NCBI GenBank assembly: GCA_003133245.1
Contig: PKWM01000024.1
Coordinates: 1-64,000, forward strand
DNA: 64,000 nucleotides
Direction: 5' to 3'
Source: Rhodoferax sp.
GTDB lineage: Bacteria > Pseudomonadota > Gammaproteobacteria > Burkholderiales > Burkholderiaceae_C
How positions within the stretch are numbered: the stretch's first letter is position 1; each line of letters starts with the position of its first letter. Under the pieces are notes generated by a model. The model made no database searches. It was not told where the DNA came from and saw only the letters and a list, made by a program, of their open reading frames with translations. Position numbers and translations under genes: made by a program. This document shows positions 45,601-54,649 of this stretch, piece by piece.

Positions 45601-47061
45601 TCAGGCGGTTCCACCCACGGTCAGCGCGTCAATACGCAGCGTGGGCTGACCGACACCGACCGGCACGCTCTGGCCTTCTTTACCGCAGGTGCCCACACCG
45701 CTGTCAAGCGCCATATCATTGCCGATCATGCTGACACGCTGAAGCGCATCCGGGCCGTTGCCGACCAGGGTGGCGCCCTTGACCGGATACAAAATCTTGC
45801 CGTTTTCAACCCAGTAAGCAACGCTGGCCGAGAACACAAACTTGCCTGAAGTGATGTCCACCTGGCCGCCGCCAAAGTTGGTGGCGTAAAGTCCTTTTTT
45901 GATGCTTGCCACAATTTCTTCAGGTGCCTTGTCGCCACCGAGCATGTAGGTGTTGGTCATGCGCGGGATCGGCACATGCGCGTAACTCTCGCGCCGCCCA
46001 TTGCCGGTGGGTTTGACGCCCATCAGGCGCGCATTCATGGCGTCCTGCAGGTAGCCGCGCAGAATGCCATCTTCAATCAGCACGTTGCGGCCACTGGCGT
46101 TGCCCTCGTCATCCACATTGAGCGAGCCGCGCCGATCATTGAGGGTGCCGTCATCAAGCACCGTCACGCCCTTGGCGGCGACGCGCTGGCCAACCCGGCC
46201 ACTGAAAGCGCTGGAACCCTTGCGGTTGAAGTCACCCTCCAGACCGTGGCCAATCGCCTCGTGCAACAAAATGCCGGGCCAGCCCGGGCCCAGCACCACC
46301 GTCATCTCACCCGCTGGAGCGGGCCGCGCTGCCAGATTGGTCAGCGCCGCAGCAACGGCTTCATCGACATACCTGGTGATCATCGTATCGTCAAAATACG
46401 CAAAACCAAAACGCCCACCGCCACCGGCCGAGCCCATTTCACGTCGCCCTTTTTGTTCGACAAACACGGTCACCGACAGGCGCACCAAGGGCCGCACGTC
46501 AGCCGCCAGCGTGCCGTCTGCGCGCGCCACCAGCACCACGTCGTATTCAGCGGCCAAGCCCGCCATGACTTGCGCCACGCGCGGGTCTTTGGCGCGCGCC
46601 AGTTGCTCGACCCGCTCCAGCAGTTTGACCTTGGCGCTGCTGTCGAGTGTGGCAATCGGGTCCAGGCCCGGGTAGAGCGAACGGGCCGATGCAATTTTTG
46701 GGGTGGGTACGCGCACGTGCCCAGTCTGGGCTTGCTTTGAGATTGACCGGACCGTGCACGCCGCATCCAGAAGCGAGGCCCAGGAGATATCGTCCGAGTA
46801 AGCAAAAGCCGTTTTCTCGCCGCTCACAGCCCGCACGCCCACGCCCTGGTCGATGCTGAAGGAACCGGTCTTGACAATGCCTTCTTCCAGGCTCCAGCCC
46901 TCGGAGCGTGTGTACTGAAAATACAGATCCGCCTCATCGACCTGGCGCGCCTTGATTTCTGCCAGCGCACGCGACAAATGGGATTCATCCAGGTCAAACG
47001 GTGTGAGCAGCAGGGACTTGGCAATAGCCAAGCGTTCAACAGTGGGTTGGGGGGAGATCAT
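45601..47061 (-). CDS. tldD: Metalloprotease TldD
   Basis: TldD/TldE protease active on microcins, CcdA and small peptides. 486 aa. Metal motif LLHEAIGHGLEGDFNRKGSS (HExxxH), N-terminal RSEGWSLEEGIVKTGSF, C-terminal GTCGKEGQSVPVGVGQPTLRI. ATG at 47061. The partner tldE/pmbA is not in this window, which is usual because it is often encoded elsewhere. Confidence 0.96.
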   Translation of the reverse strand: MISPQPTVERLAIAKSLLLTPFDLDESHLSRALAEIKARQVDEADLYFQYTRSEGWSLEEGIVKTGSFSIDQGVGVRAVSGEKTAFAYSDDISWASLLDAACTVRSISKQAQTGHVRVPTPKIASARSLYPGLDPIATLDSSAKVKLLERVEQLARAKDPRVAQVMAGLAAEYDVVLVARADGTLAADVRPLVRLSVTVFVEQKGRREMGSAGGGGRFGFAYFDDTMITRYVDEAVAAALTNLAARPAPAGEMTVVLGPGWPGILLHEAIGHGLEGDFNRKGSSAFSGRVGQRVAAKGVTVLDDGTLNDRRGSLNVDDEGNASGRNVLIEDGILRGYLQDAMNARLMGVKPTGNGRRESYAHVPIPRMTNTYMLGGDKAPEEIVASIKKGLYATNFGGGQVDITSGKFVFSASVAYWVENGKILYPVKGATLVGNGPDALQRVSMIGNDMALDSGVGTCGKEGQSVPVGVGQPTLRIDALTVGGTA

Positions 47062-47391
47062 GCTAGCATTTTAGAGCCCGCGCCTGTCTCTCCTCGGCGA
47101 GAGGGGTATGTCGGGCTTGCACCCCCGACCGCGCTGACTGTGGCATCGACCTGCGCAGTCCATCTTGGAACACCTGATGAAAGCGATGCACTTATTTTCG
47201 GCGCTGAGCGGGCAGCGTCGATATGCGTAATCTGAGGGTAACTACCTAGTCAAATCGATTGACATGGCCAGATTCGTTTTATACAGTTGTGCATCTCTAT
47301 ATGCGGACCGACGTTCTGCATAGAAGAACAAAATTGAACCGTAGATTCCCAAACGATTTTTCAATCCACGCAACACAACTTAGAGGAAAAA
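47062..47391. other. Divergent intergenic region tldD / TTT transporter
   Basis: 330 bp without a gene. It contains a promoter-like pair (47259-47285, next entry) facing the transporter. I see no operator palindrome of note. Confidence 0.5.
47259..47285 (+). promoter_or_regulatory. Candidate sigma-70 promoter of TctC-type gene
   Basis: TTGACA at 47259-47264 and TATACA at 47280-47285, spacing 15 bp, slightly short of the ideal 17. It lies about 107 bp upstream of the start of the periplasmic binding protein. Confidence 0.4.
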
Positions 47392-48423
47392 ATGAAAACC
47401 AAAGAGAGTCGTTCGTTTCTAGCCATTGGCGTATTTTTGTTTTTATCTTTCGTAGCTGCCTTCACTGCTGTCGCGGCGCCCGCAGACCTCGATTTCTACA
47501 AAGGCAAGACCGTCACTTATATCGTCGCGACCAAAACCGGCGGCGGCTATGACACCTATGCGCGCCTGATAGCCAAGTATCTGCCGAAATATCTTCCCGG
47601 CTCGAAGGTCATCGTGAAGAACGTTCCGGGGGCCGGCCATATCATCGGCGCCAATACCCTGTATCAAGCCGCGCCGGATGGTCTGACCATCGGCACCTTC
47701 AACACGGGGCTGATCTATGCGCAGATTGTCGGCCAGGAAGGGATCCAGTTCGATCTGAACAAATTCAGCTGGATCGGCAAGGCCAACTCCGAAACCCGGG
47801 TCGTCCTGGTGGGAGCCAAAGCCCCTTTCAAAACCTTCAAGGATATGATGGACAGCAAAGAGCCGATCAAGATGCCCTCTTCCGGCGTGGGGAGCCAGGA
47901 CCATAACGAGACGATGATCCTGGCGAACGCCCTGCAGGTCAAGTTCAACCCCATTCCGGGCTACCCGGGCAGTGAAGCTGAAATGGCCATTCTGCGCGGC
48001 GAGGTTCCCGCCATGCTGGGCTCTTATACCGGGCTTTCGGGGATCATAGCGGCCAAGGATGCTCGCGCGGTCTTGCAGTATGGCAGTGAGCACGGCATAC
48101 CCGGTCTCGAGAATGTGCCCCACATCAACAGTATCAAGGTGACGCCCGCCGGTGCCAGCATGGTCAAGATGGTCAACGCCATCGACATGATCGGCCGTCT
48201 CACCGCAGCGCCTCCCGGCATGCCAGCCGGTCGGCTGCAGGTGCTGCGGCAGGCCTACAAGCAAGCGCTGACGGATCCGGAATTGATCAAGGACGCCAAA
48301 AAGTACAGATTGGACCTCGATCCAGCCTTTGGCGAGGATGTGCAAAAGCTGGTGTCGGAAGGCATCAACCAGCCTCCCGAGAATCTCAAGCTGCTCAAGG
48401 AAATCATTAAATTCTCGGAATAA
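47392..48423 (+). CDS. Tripartite tricarboxylate transporter binding protein (TctC/Bug)
   Basis: 343 aa periplasmic solute receptor. Signal peptide FLAIGVFLFLSFVAAFTAVAA. Mature part: FYKGKTVTYIVATKTGGGYDTYAR and GSKVIVKNVPGAGHIIGANTLY are the Bug-fold motifs. AGAGGAAAAA precedes the ATG. Followed by TctA- and TctB-type genes, so the system is complete. The ligand is likely a carboxylate, but unproven. Sequence style (KYLPKYLPG, Lys-rich) is unlike the typical Comamonadaceae Bug proteins and may reflect transfer. Confidence 0.88.
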   Translation: MKTKESRSFLAIGVFLFLSFVAAFTAVAAPADLDFYKGKTVTYIVATKTGGGYDTYARLIAKYLPKYLPGSKVIVKNVPGAGHIIGANTLYQAAPDGLTIGTFNTGLIYAQIVGQEGIQFDLNKFSWIGKANSETRVVLVGAKAPFKTFKDMMDSKEPIKMPSSGVGSQDHNETMILANALQVKFNPIPGYPGSEAEMAILRGEVPAMLGSYTGLSGIIAAKDARAVLQYGSEHGIPGLENVPHINSIKVTPAGASMVKMVNAIDMIGRLTAAPPGMPAGRLQVLRQAYKQALTDPELIKDAKKYRLDLDPAFGEDVQKLVSEGINQPPENLKLLKEIIKFSE

Positions 48424-48496
48424 CAGCAGCTTGGAAAATATTTGCTGTGCCGGCCCCACGACCGGCGCAGCAAACCTGTGAAATACAACTAGAGGG

Positions 48497-50005
48497 ATGG
48501 TTATGGAAGAATGGAATGCAATATGGGCCGGGTTTGCAGCAGCAACAAGCATGCCGGCTTTCGGGATGATGGTGTTGGCGATTCCGATCGGCCTGATCAT
48601 CGGCATTATTCCGGGTATGGGCGGCAACATGGGGCTGGCCCTGCTGATTCCGTTTACCTTCGGCATGCAGCCGGTCGCGGGTCTTGCCTTGTTGCTGGGG
48701 ATGCATGCGGTGGTGCACACCGGCGGCTCCATCCCTGCGATTCTGTTTGACACGCCCGGCACCGGTCCGAATGCGGCGACCTGCATCGAGGGTTTCCCGA
48801 TGGCGCAGAAAGGCGAGGCCGGACGCGCGCTCGGCGCCGCACTCACCTCTTCCATGATCGGCGGGGTACTCGGCGCCATATTCATGGCCATGGTGATCCC
48901 CGTGGTGAGGCCAATGATCCTCTCCTTCGGACCACCGGAGTTCTTCATGCTGGCCATCATGGGGCTGGCCTTCATCTCCCTGATGTCGGGCAGCTCCATT
49001 TTGAAGGGGCTGATGGCGGGCGGTATGGGGCTAGTCATCTCCTTTGTCGGCATGGACCCCCAGACCGGCGTGATCCGGTTTTCGTTCGGGGTTCTTGAGC
49101 TGATGGACGGCATCAATATTGTGACCGTCGTGGTGGGCCTGTTTGCCTTGGCCGAGGTCATCGACATGGGGATCAAGGGGGGCGCCATCGCCCACACCAA
49201 GTCGGCCAACATCGACGGATCCGGGGTCATGCAGGGCGTCAAGGACTGCTTTACCAACTGGTGGCTGGTGTTGCGCTGCAGCGTCATCGGCAACGTCATC
49301 GGCATCATCCCCGGTCTCGGCGGCGATGCGGCCGCCTTCATCTGTTACGGCCATGCGCTGCAGACGACCAAGCGCAAGGACGAGTACGGCAAGGGCTGCG
49401 TCGAAGGGGTCATCGCCACCGATGCGGCGCATAATTCGAAAGAGGGCGGCGCCCTGATTCCCACGCTGGCCTTCGGCGTTCCCGGCAGTTCCGGTATGGC
49501 GATTCTGCTCGGCGCCTTCATGATTCTCGGTGTTTCCCCTGGGAAGGAGATGTTCAGCGAGCATCTCGATCTCGTCTTCAGCATGGTCTGGGTGCTGGTC
49601 TTTGCCAATATCATTGCCGTGGCGATCTGCCTTCCGCTAGCCGGAACCATGGCCAAGATCACCTTCCTGCGCACTTCCGTGATGATCCCCTTCATTTTGG
49701 TCTGCGGCCTGCTGGGGAGCTATCTCACCACGTCCAGAATCGGCGATGTCCTGATCACCGTCCTGTTCGGCGTGATTGGCTACGGCATGAAGAAATTCGA
49801 TTACGCCCGCGGGCCGCTGATCCTCGGAATTGTGCTCGGAAAGATTGCTGAAAACGCCCTCCACGTTTCCCTCAATCTTTACGGGATGAAGTTCATTTTC
49901 CAGCCCGTGGCCTTCGGGATTCTGCTCCTGACTCTGGCCACGGTTTTCTTTCCCATCTATCAGCAATACACCAGGAACAAAAAGTTAAAAGGAGCAGCGA
50001 AATGA
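48497..50005 (+). CDS. Tripartite tricarboxylate transporter large permease (TctA)
   Basis: 502 aa, about 12 helices. Signature region IGLIIGIIPGMGGNMGLALLIP near 30 and a second copy VIGIIPGLGGDAAAFICYGHA in the C-terminal half; ALIPTLAFGVPGSSGMAILLGA in a late loop. Large permease of the three-part uptake system. It precedes the small subunit (overlap 4 bp), an order C-A-B rather than the usual C-B-A. Confidence 0.92.
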   Translation: MVMEEWNAIWAGFAAATSMPAFGMMVLAIPIGLIIGIIPGMGGNMGLALLIPFTFGMQPVAGLALLLGMHAVVHTGGSIPAILFDTPGTGPNAATCIEGFPMAQKGEAGRALGAALTSSMIGGVLGAIFMAMVIPVVRPMILSFGPPEFFMLAIMGLAFISLMSGSSILKGLMAGGMGLVISFVGMDPQTGVIRFSFGVLELMDGINIVTVVVGLFALAEVIDMGIKGGAIAHTKSANIDGSGVMQGVKDCFTNWWLVLRCSVIGNVIGIIPGLGGDAAAFICYGHALQTTKRKDEYGKGCVEGVIATDAAHNSKEGGALIPTLAFGVPGSSGMAILLGAFMILGVSPGKEMFSEHLDLVFSMVWVLVFANIIAVAICLPLAGTMAKITFLRTSVMIPFILVCGLLGSYLTTSRIGDVLITVLFGVIGYGMKKFDYARGPLILGIVLGKIAENALHVSLNLYGMKFIFQPVAFGILLLTLATVFFPIYQQYTRNKKLKGAAK

Positions 50006-50544
50006 AACTTCAAGGCCGACACTACTTCAGCCTGTTATGGGTCCTGTTTTTTGCGGGATTCATATTTATCTCCATGGGCTACACCTACAAGGCCCGTCTG
50101 ATTCCCCTGGTGGTCTGCATCCCATGCCTGCTTTTTGCCCTCTACCGGTTTTATGTGGAACTGATGGGTAAGGAAGAGAAAGGCGGCGTTACCACCGAGG
50201 ACTTGCTCTTGCAGGGAATCAAGAATGTTGTCGGGGGAACTTCCGAAGGCTTCAGGCAAGAAGAGAAGGCAAAGCTGGGCAAGGCAGAAAAGCAGCGCCG
50301 GCTTTACGATATCCTGCTGTGGATCGCAATTCTTCTCGCCCTGATCTTTGCGGGCGGCTTCATGATCGCCATCCCGGTGTTCACGCTGGCCTATATGCGC
50401 ATCAAGAAAGAGAGCTGGCTGTTATCGATCTTGAGTTCGATCGGGCTCACGGTCGGGGTTTACGTGGCCTTTGTCATCGGTACCGAGAGTTATCTCTATG
50501 AAGGTCTTCTCCTCCCGCTGATCAGGGCTCGGCTGCAGTCGTAA
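50002..50544 (+). CDS. Tripartite tricarboxylate transporter small subunit (TctB-like)
   Basis: 180 aa with four predicted helices: about 10-27, 33-50, 105-123 and 138-162. A hydrophilic, Lys/Glu-rich cytosolic loop of some 45 residues lies in the middle (GKEEKGGVTTEDLLLQ). TctB proteins are poorly conserved, so the call rests on topology and on the ATGA overlap with tctA. Ends 13 bp before the convergent rodA. Confidence 0.8.
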   Translation: MKLQGRHYFSLLWVLFFAGFIFISMGYTYKARLIPLVVCIPCLLFALYRFYVELMGKEEKGGVTTEDLLLQGIKNVVGGTSEGFRQEEKAKLGKAEKQRRLYDILLWIAILLALIFAGGFMIAIPVFTLAYMRIKKESWLLSILSSIGLTVGVYVAFVIGTESYLYEGLLLPLIRARLQS

Positions 50545-50557
50545 AACATCCCCGGTA

Positions 50558-51712
50558 TCAGGACTGCACCAACCTTTTCGATTTGGCAATCGACATCAAA
50601 ATCCCCAGCCCCATGCCGAGCGTGACCATGGCGGTGCCGCCATAGCTGATGAAGGGCAGCGGCACACCCACCACCGGCACAATACCGCTGACCATGCCCA
50701 TGTTGACAAAAGCGTAGGTAAAAAAAATCAGCGTGATGCTGCCCGCCAACAGCCTTGCGAACAGGGTCGGCGCTTCTCTGGCAATGGCCAGACCGCGCAG
50801 GATCAGGAACACAAAACCGGCGATCAGCGCCAGGTTGCCAATCAGACCGAATTCTTCAGAAAACGAGGCAAAAATAAAGTCGGTGGTGTGCTCCGGGATA
50901 AATTCAAGATGCGTCTGCGTGCCTTGCATGAAACCCTTGCCCCAGAGGCCGCCCGAGCCAATCGCGATCATGCCCTGAATGATGTGAAAGCCCTTGCCGA
51001 GCGGGTCGCGCGTCGGGTCGAGCAGGGTGCAGATGCGCTGCTGCTGGTAGTCGTGCAAGACTGGCCAGCGCATGCCCTCGGCGCACAGTTGCGGCTCAAA
51101 AATAACGATCAGCGCCACACCGACAAGACCCAGCAGCAGCGGTGGCAACAGCCACTTCCAGGACAGACCGGCGAAAAATATGATCGACAAGCCCGCCGCC
51201 AGCACCAGGATCGCGGTGCCCAGATCCGGCTCGCGCACGATCAGGGCAATCGGCAGCGCCAGCAGCACAAATGCCACCGCAAAGTCGGATGCCCGCAACT
51301 GGCCCTCGCGCTTCTGAAACCACCAGGCCAGCATCAAGGGCACGGCAATCTTGAGGATTTCGCTGGGCTGGATGATGACGCCCACATTGAGCCAGCGCTG
51401 CGCCCCTTTTTTGGTGACCCCAAAGACCGCCACGGCAATCAACAGGCTGAGGCCCAGCACATAGAGCGGCACTGCCAACGCCATCAAGCGCCGGGGTGGA
51501 ATCTGCGCGATCACAAACATGATGAAACCTGCAATCAGCATGTTGCGGGCATGATCTTCAAAGCGTGTGCCCTGGTCGTAGCCCGACGAATACATGGTCA
51601 GCAGACCGGCACAGGCCAGCAAAAACACGGCAAACGCGAGCGCACCGTCAAAGCCAAGCAACCAGGGCGCAAGACGCCGCCGCAGCGGTGGAGATTCAAA
51701 GACGACTGACAT
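50558..51712 (-). CDS. rodA: Rod-shape peptidoglycan glycosyltransferase RodA/MrdB
   Basis: SEDS-family septal/lateral wall polymerase, 384 aa, ten helices. Seen: YSSGYDQGTRFEDHARNML near the start, RREPDLGT-type loop LIVREPDLGTAILVLAAGLSI, WGKGFMQGTQTHLEFIPEHTTDFIF, and the end GVPLPFISYGGTAMVTLGMGLGILMS. The ATG at 51712 is chosen for position; the ribosome site is poor. No pbp2 (mrdA) in this window; it probably lies elsewhere. Confidence 0.93.
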   Translation of the reverse strand: MSVVFESPPLRRRLAPWLLGFDGALAFAVFLLACAGLLTMYSSGYDQGTRFEDHARNMLIAGFIMFVIAQIPPRRLMALAVPLYVLGLSLLIAVAVFGVTKKGAQRWLNVGVIIQPSEILKIAVPLMLAWWFQKREGQLRASDFAVAFVLLALPIALIVREPDLGTAILVLAAGLSIIFFAGLSWKWLLPPLLLGLVGVALIVIFEPQLCAEGMRWPVLHDYQQQRICTLLDPTRDPLGKGFHIIQGMIAIGSGGLWGKGFMQGTQTHLEFIPEHTTDFIFASFSEEFGLIGNLALIAGFVFLILRGLAIAREAPTLFARLLAGSITLIFFTYAFVNMGMVSGIVPVVGVPLPFISYGGTAMVTLGMGLGILMSIAKSKRLVQS

Positions 51713-51788
51713 GGGAGGGATTATCCGAGATTGTTCAATGGCCGAAATTTCATTCGGACTCAGGGCTATCGCCGCTATCATTGTGCTC

Positions 51789-52418
51789 ATGACCAAGCTT
51801 CGCTCCCGTCCCATCACCCACCTGCTCTATCTGCACGGCTTTCGCTCCTCGCCGCAATCCCACAAGGCGCACATCATGGCACAGTACATGAGCACGCACC
51901 ACCCTGAAGTCCTCTGGTGGAGTCCACAGTTGCCACCGTCACCACGCGCGTCAGCGGCGTTGTTGATGGATGGCGTCAAGGATTGGCCACGCGACTCCAT
52001 GGCGGTGATGGGTTCTTCGCTGGGCGGCTTTTACGCCACCTGGGTGGCGCAGCAGACCGGCTGCCAAGCGGTGCTGCTCAACCCGGCGGTCAATCCTGCG
52101 CGCGATCTGGCAAAGTACATTGGCGAGCAAACCTGCTGGCAGGATCCGCAAGAAAAGTTTTTCTTTGAGCCCGATTTTATTGACGAGTTACGCGCCTTGA
52201 CCTGTCCCACCATCACCCGGCCCGAGCGCACCCTGGCGCTGATCGCCAAAGGCGACGAGTTGCTCGACTGGCGCGAAGCAAACGCGCGCTACGGCGGTGC
52301 CAAAATCCAGCTGATCGAAGGCAGCGACCACGCCATCAGTGATTTTGAGGCGCACCTGCCTATGCTGCTGGCGTTTTTGGGACTGGACGAAAAAGGCTTA
52401 TGGGCAACCATGCGATGA
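51789..52418 (+). CDS. YqiA-like alpha/beta-hydrolase (esterase)
   Basis: 209 aa. HLLYLHGFRSSPQSHKA is the N-terminal signature; the nucleophile Ser is in VMGSSLGGFYA; the catalytic His is in EGSDHAISDFE and an Asp is in IAKGDELLDWREA. Small cytoplasmic esterase of the UPF0227/YqiA type. ATG at 51789, diverging from rodA with a 76-bp gap. Confidence 0.87.
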   Translation: MTKLRSRPITHLLYLHGFRSSPQSHKAHIMAQYMSTHHPEVLWWSPQLPPSPRASAALLMDGVKDWPRDSMAVMGSSLGGFYATWVAQQTGCQAVLLNPAVNPARDLAKYIGEQTCWQDPQEKFFFEPDFIDELRALTCPTITRPERTLALIAKGDELLDWREANARYGGAKIQLIEGSDHAISDFEAHLPMLLAFLGLDEKGLWATMR

Positions 52419-52428
52419 CGCTACGTCC

Positions 52429-52513
52429 GAGGCGGGTGCAGGGCGGATGCCGGGCGCTCCGCGTCCTTTGGACTTTTTAATGTCGCGCCCAACATCCGCC
52501 CCGCACCCACCTC
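52429..52513. repeat. 29-bp imperfect inverted repeat before RNase gene
   Basis: Arms 52429-52457 and 52485-52513 match at 25 of 29 positions as reverse complements, with a 27-base loop. G+C-rich (GGGCGGATG core). Fills most of the 119-bp gap between the esterase gene and the RNase gene and could be a terminator or mRNA-stability element. Confidence 0.75.
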
Positions 52514-52537
52514 CCATTTTGCTGGGACAATTGACCC

Positions 52538-54649
52538 ATGTTTTTACTCTTTGAAGAAGCCGGAAAGTTTATGGCCGGTCGGGTGCTGTCGGAGGCAGAG
52601 TCGTCGGCACAGGTGGAGCTTGACAGCGGCAAACGCGTCAAGGTCAAGGCCGCCAACATCTTGCTCAAATTCGAGCAGCCAGCGCCCGCGCAATTGCTCG
52701 CCGAGGCACTGGCGCTGAGCCAGACGATTGAGCTGGAGCTGGCCTGGGAGTTTGCGCCCGAAGGTGAATTTGGTTTTGCGGAATTGGCACGCGAGTATTT
52801 CAACGCCCACGCCTCGCTGGAGCAGCAAACCGCCACGCTGCTGCGTCTGTTCGAGGCACCGCACTACTTCCGCCGTGCCGGCAAGGGGCGTTTTCGCAAA
52901 GCCCCTGCCGAGGTCATTGCTCTGGCCCTGGCAGCGATTGAAAAGAAAAAACAAATTACCCTGCAAATCGAGCAGTGGGTGATTGAGCTGAGCCAGGGCC
53001 TGTGCCCGCCACTGGTGCGCGAGCAGCTTTACAAAATTCTCTTCAAGCCCGACAAGAATGCGCCCGAGTACAAAGCCGTGGTGCAAGCCTCGCGCGCCAC
53101 CCATCTGGGGCCGCTGGAGCTGTTGATCAAAACCGGTGCAATCGATTCGCCCTACCAGTTTCACTGGAAGCGCTTTCTGCTGGAGAATTTCCCGAAAGGC
53201 ACGGGTTTGCCCAAGCTGGACGCGCCGCTCATCAAGGATGAGCTGCCGCTGTCTGCGGCGCGTGCGTTCTCGGTTGACGACTCCGCCACGACCGAGATTG
53301 ACGACGCGCTCTCGGTGCAGGGCCTGGGCACCGGCGAAGTATTGGTGGGCATTCACATTGCGGCACCGGCGCTGGCCTTCGCGCCTGGCAGCCCGATTGA
53401 CCAGCTTGGCCGCAGCCGCCTCTCGACCGTCTATATGCCGGGTTTCAAGATCACCATGCTGCCCGAGGAGGTGGTGCAAAACTACACGCTGATGCAAGGG
53501 CAAGACTGCCCGGCGGTATCGCTCTACGTCACCTTGGACGAGGCCACCCTAGCGATCAAGCGCAGTGAAACCCGGCTGGAGCGGGTGCCTATCGATGCCA
53601 ATCTGCGCCATGACCAGCTCGACGCCATCGTCACCACCGAGTGGCTGGAAAACCCTGGCTTTTTACACGCCATAGAGCCGGCGCCACTGGCGCACAAGCG
53701 CGCGCAACTGACATTTTTATACCGGTTGGCGCAAGACCTGAAAGCCAAACGCGAAGTAGTGCGTGGCAAGCCTGAGACCTTCAACCGACCCGATTACAAC
53801 TTCAGGTTGCTGGGCGAGCGCGAGGGCGAACCCACCGGCAACGAGCAGATCGAGATCAGCATTCGCCAGCGCGGCGCACCGCTGGATTTGATCGTCTCCG
53901 AGACCATGATTCTGGCCAACAGCACCTGGGGCGGCTGGATGGCCGAGCTGGGCGTGCCCGCCATTTACCGCAGCCAGGCCTCGATGCTGCCGGGTGTCAA
54001 AGTGCGCATGGGCACCAGGGCCTTGCCGCACGCGGGTCTGGGTGTCAAAAGCTACGCCTGGAGCAGTTCGCCGCTGCGCCGCTACACCGATCTGGTCAAC
54101 CAGTGGCAGATCATCGCCTGCGCGCGGCACGGCAAAACGGCCGCACTGGTGGCACCGTTCAAGCCCAAAGACGCTGACTTGTTTTCCATCATCTCCAGCT
54201 TCGACGCCGCCTACTTTGCCTACAAGGGTTATCAAAACGCCATCGAGCGCTTCTGGACCCTGAAATATGTGCAACAGCAAGGCATCACCGAAATCGATGC
54301 GACGCTGTTCAAGGACAACCTGGTACGCGCCGACAACTTGCCCCTGGTGCTGGCAGTGTTGGGCGCTCAAGGTTTGCCACGCGGAGCCAGGGTGCGGGTC
54401 AAACTCGGCGACATTGACGAAGTTGCGCTCGATGTGCGCGGCACCGTCCTGGCCCGGCTCGATCTGGCGGCCGAATCTGACACCGGGCAAACGGCGAACG
54501 ATGCGGTCTTCGAAGAAGAAGAAGAAGAAGAGGATGACGGCATTGCGGGTCCGATCACGATTGCTGTCGATATGAACGAGGCCGACAGCAGTAACAGCTC
54601 AAGCATCGAAGCCGCAACCCTTGCCGCCAGTGATCGTCCAAGCCCGTGA
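52538..54649 (+). CDS. RNase II/R-family 3'-5' exoribonuclease
   Basis: 703 aa. The RNB domain is clear: FSVDDSATTEIDDALSV with the metal-binding Asp residues near 245-256, LGRSRLSTVYMPG, and ASSPLRRYTDLVNQW... split as YAWSSSPLRRYTDLVNQW. N-terminal part is not the cold-shock type of RNase R; C-terminal S1-like segment is short. It ends with an acidic tail, EEEEEEE then DD, encoded by a (GAA)6 repeat. Probably degrades mRNA in the cytoplasm. Stop overlaps the start of the next gene (GTGA). Confidence 0.9.
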   Translation: MFLLFEEAGKFMAGRVLSEAESSAQVELDSGKRVKVKAANILLKFEQPAPAQLLAEALALSQTIELELAWEFAPEGEFGFAELAREYFNAHASLEQQTATLLRLFEAPHYFRRAGKGRFRKAPAEVIALALAAIEKKKQITLQIEQWVIELSQGLCPPLVREQLYKILFKPDKNAPEYKAVVQASRATHLGPLELLIKTGAIDSPYQFHWKRFLLENFPKGTGLPKLDAPLIKDELPLSAARAFSVDDSATTEIDDALSVQGLGTGEVLVGIHIAAPALAFAPGSPIDQLGRSRLSTVYMPGFKITMLPEEVVQNYTLMQGQDCPAVSLYVTLDEATLAIKRSETRLERVPIDANLRHDQLDAIVTTEWLENPGFLHAIEPAPLAHKRAQLTFLYRLAQDLKAKREVVRGKPETFNRPDYNFRLLGEREGEPTGNEQIEISIRQRGAPLDLIVSETMILANSTWGGWMAELGVPAIYRSQASMLPGVKVRMGTRALPHAGLGVKSYAWSSSPLRRYTDLVNQWQIIACARHGKTAALVAPFKPKDADLFSIISSFDAAYFAYKGYQNAIERFWTLKYVQQQGITEIDATLFKDNLVRADNLPLVLAVLGAQGLPRGARVRVKLGDIDEVALDVRGTVLARLDLAAESDTGQTANDAVFEEEEEEEDDGIAGPITIAVDMNEADSSNSSSIEAATLAASDRPSP
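54512..54529 (+). repeat. (GAA)6 microsatellite in RNase gene
   Basis: Six GAA codons followed by GAG, encoding a run of seven Glu near the protein's C-terminus. In-frame trinucleotide tract, so length changes would not shift the frame. Confidence 0.9.

Noticed and set aside
47443..49341. 632-codon minus-strand frame opposite TctC and TctA
   Set aside because: Met/Pro/Ala-rich antisense reading of two clear transporter genes; no motif.
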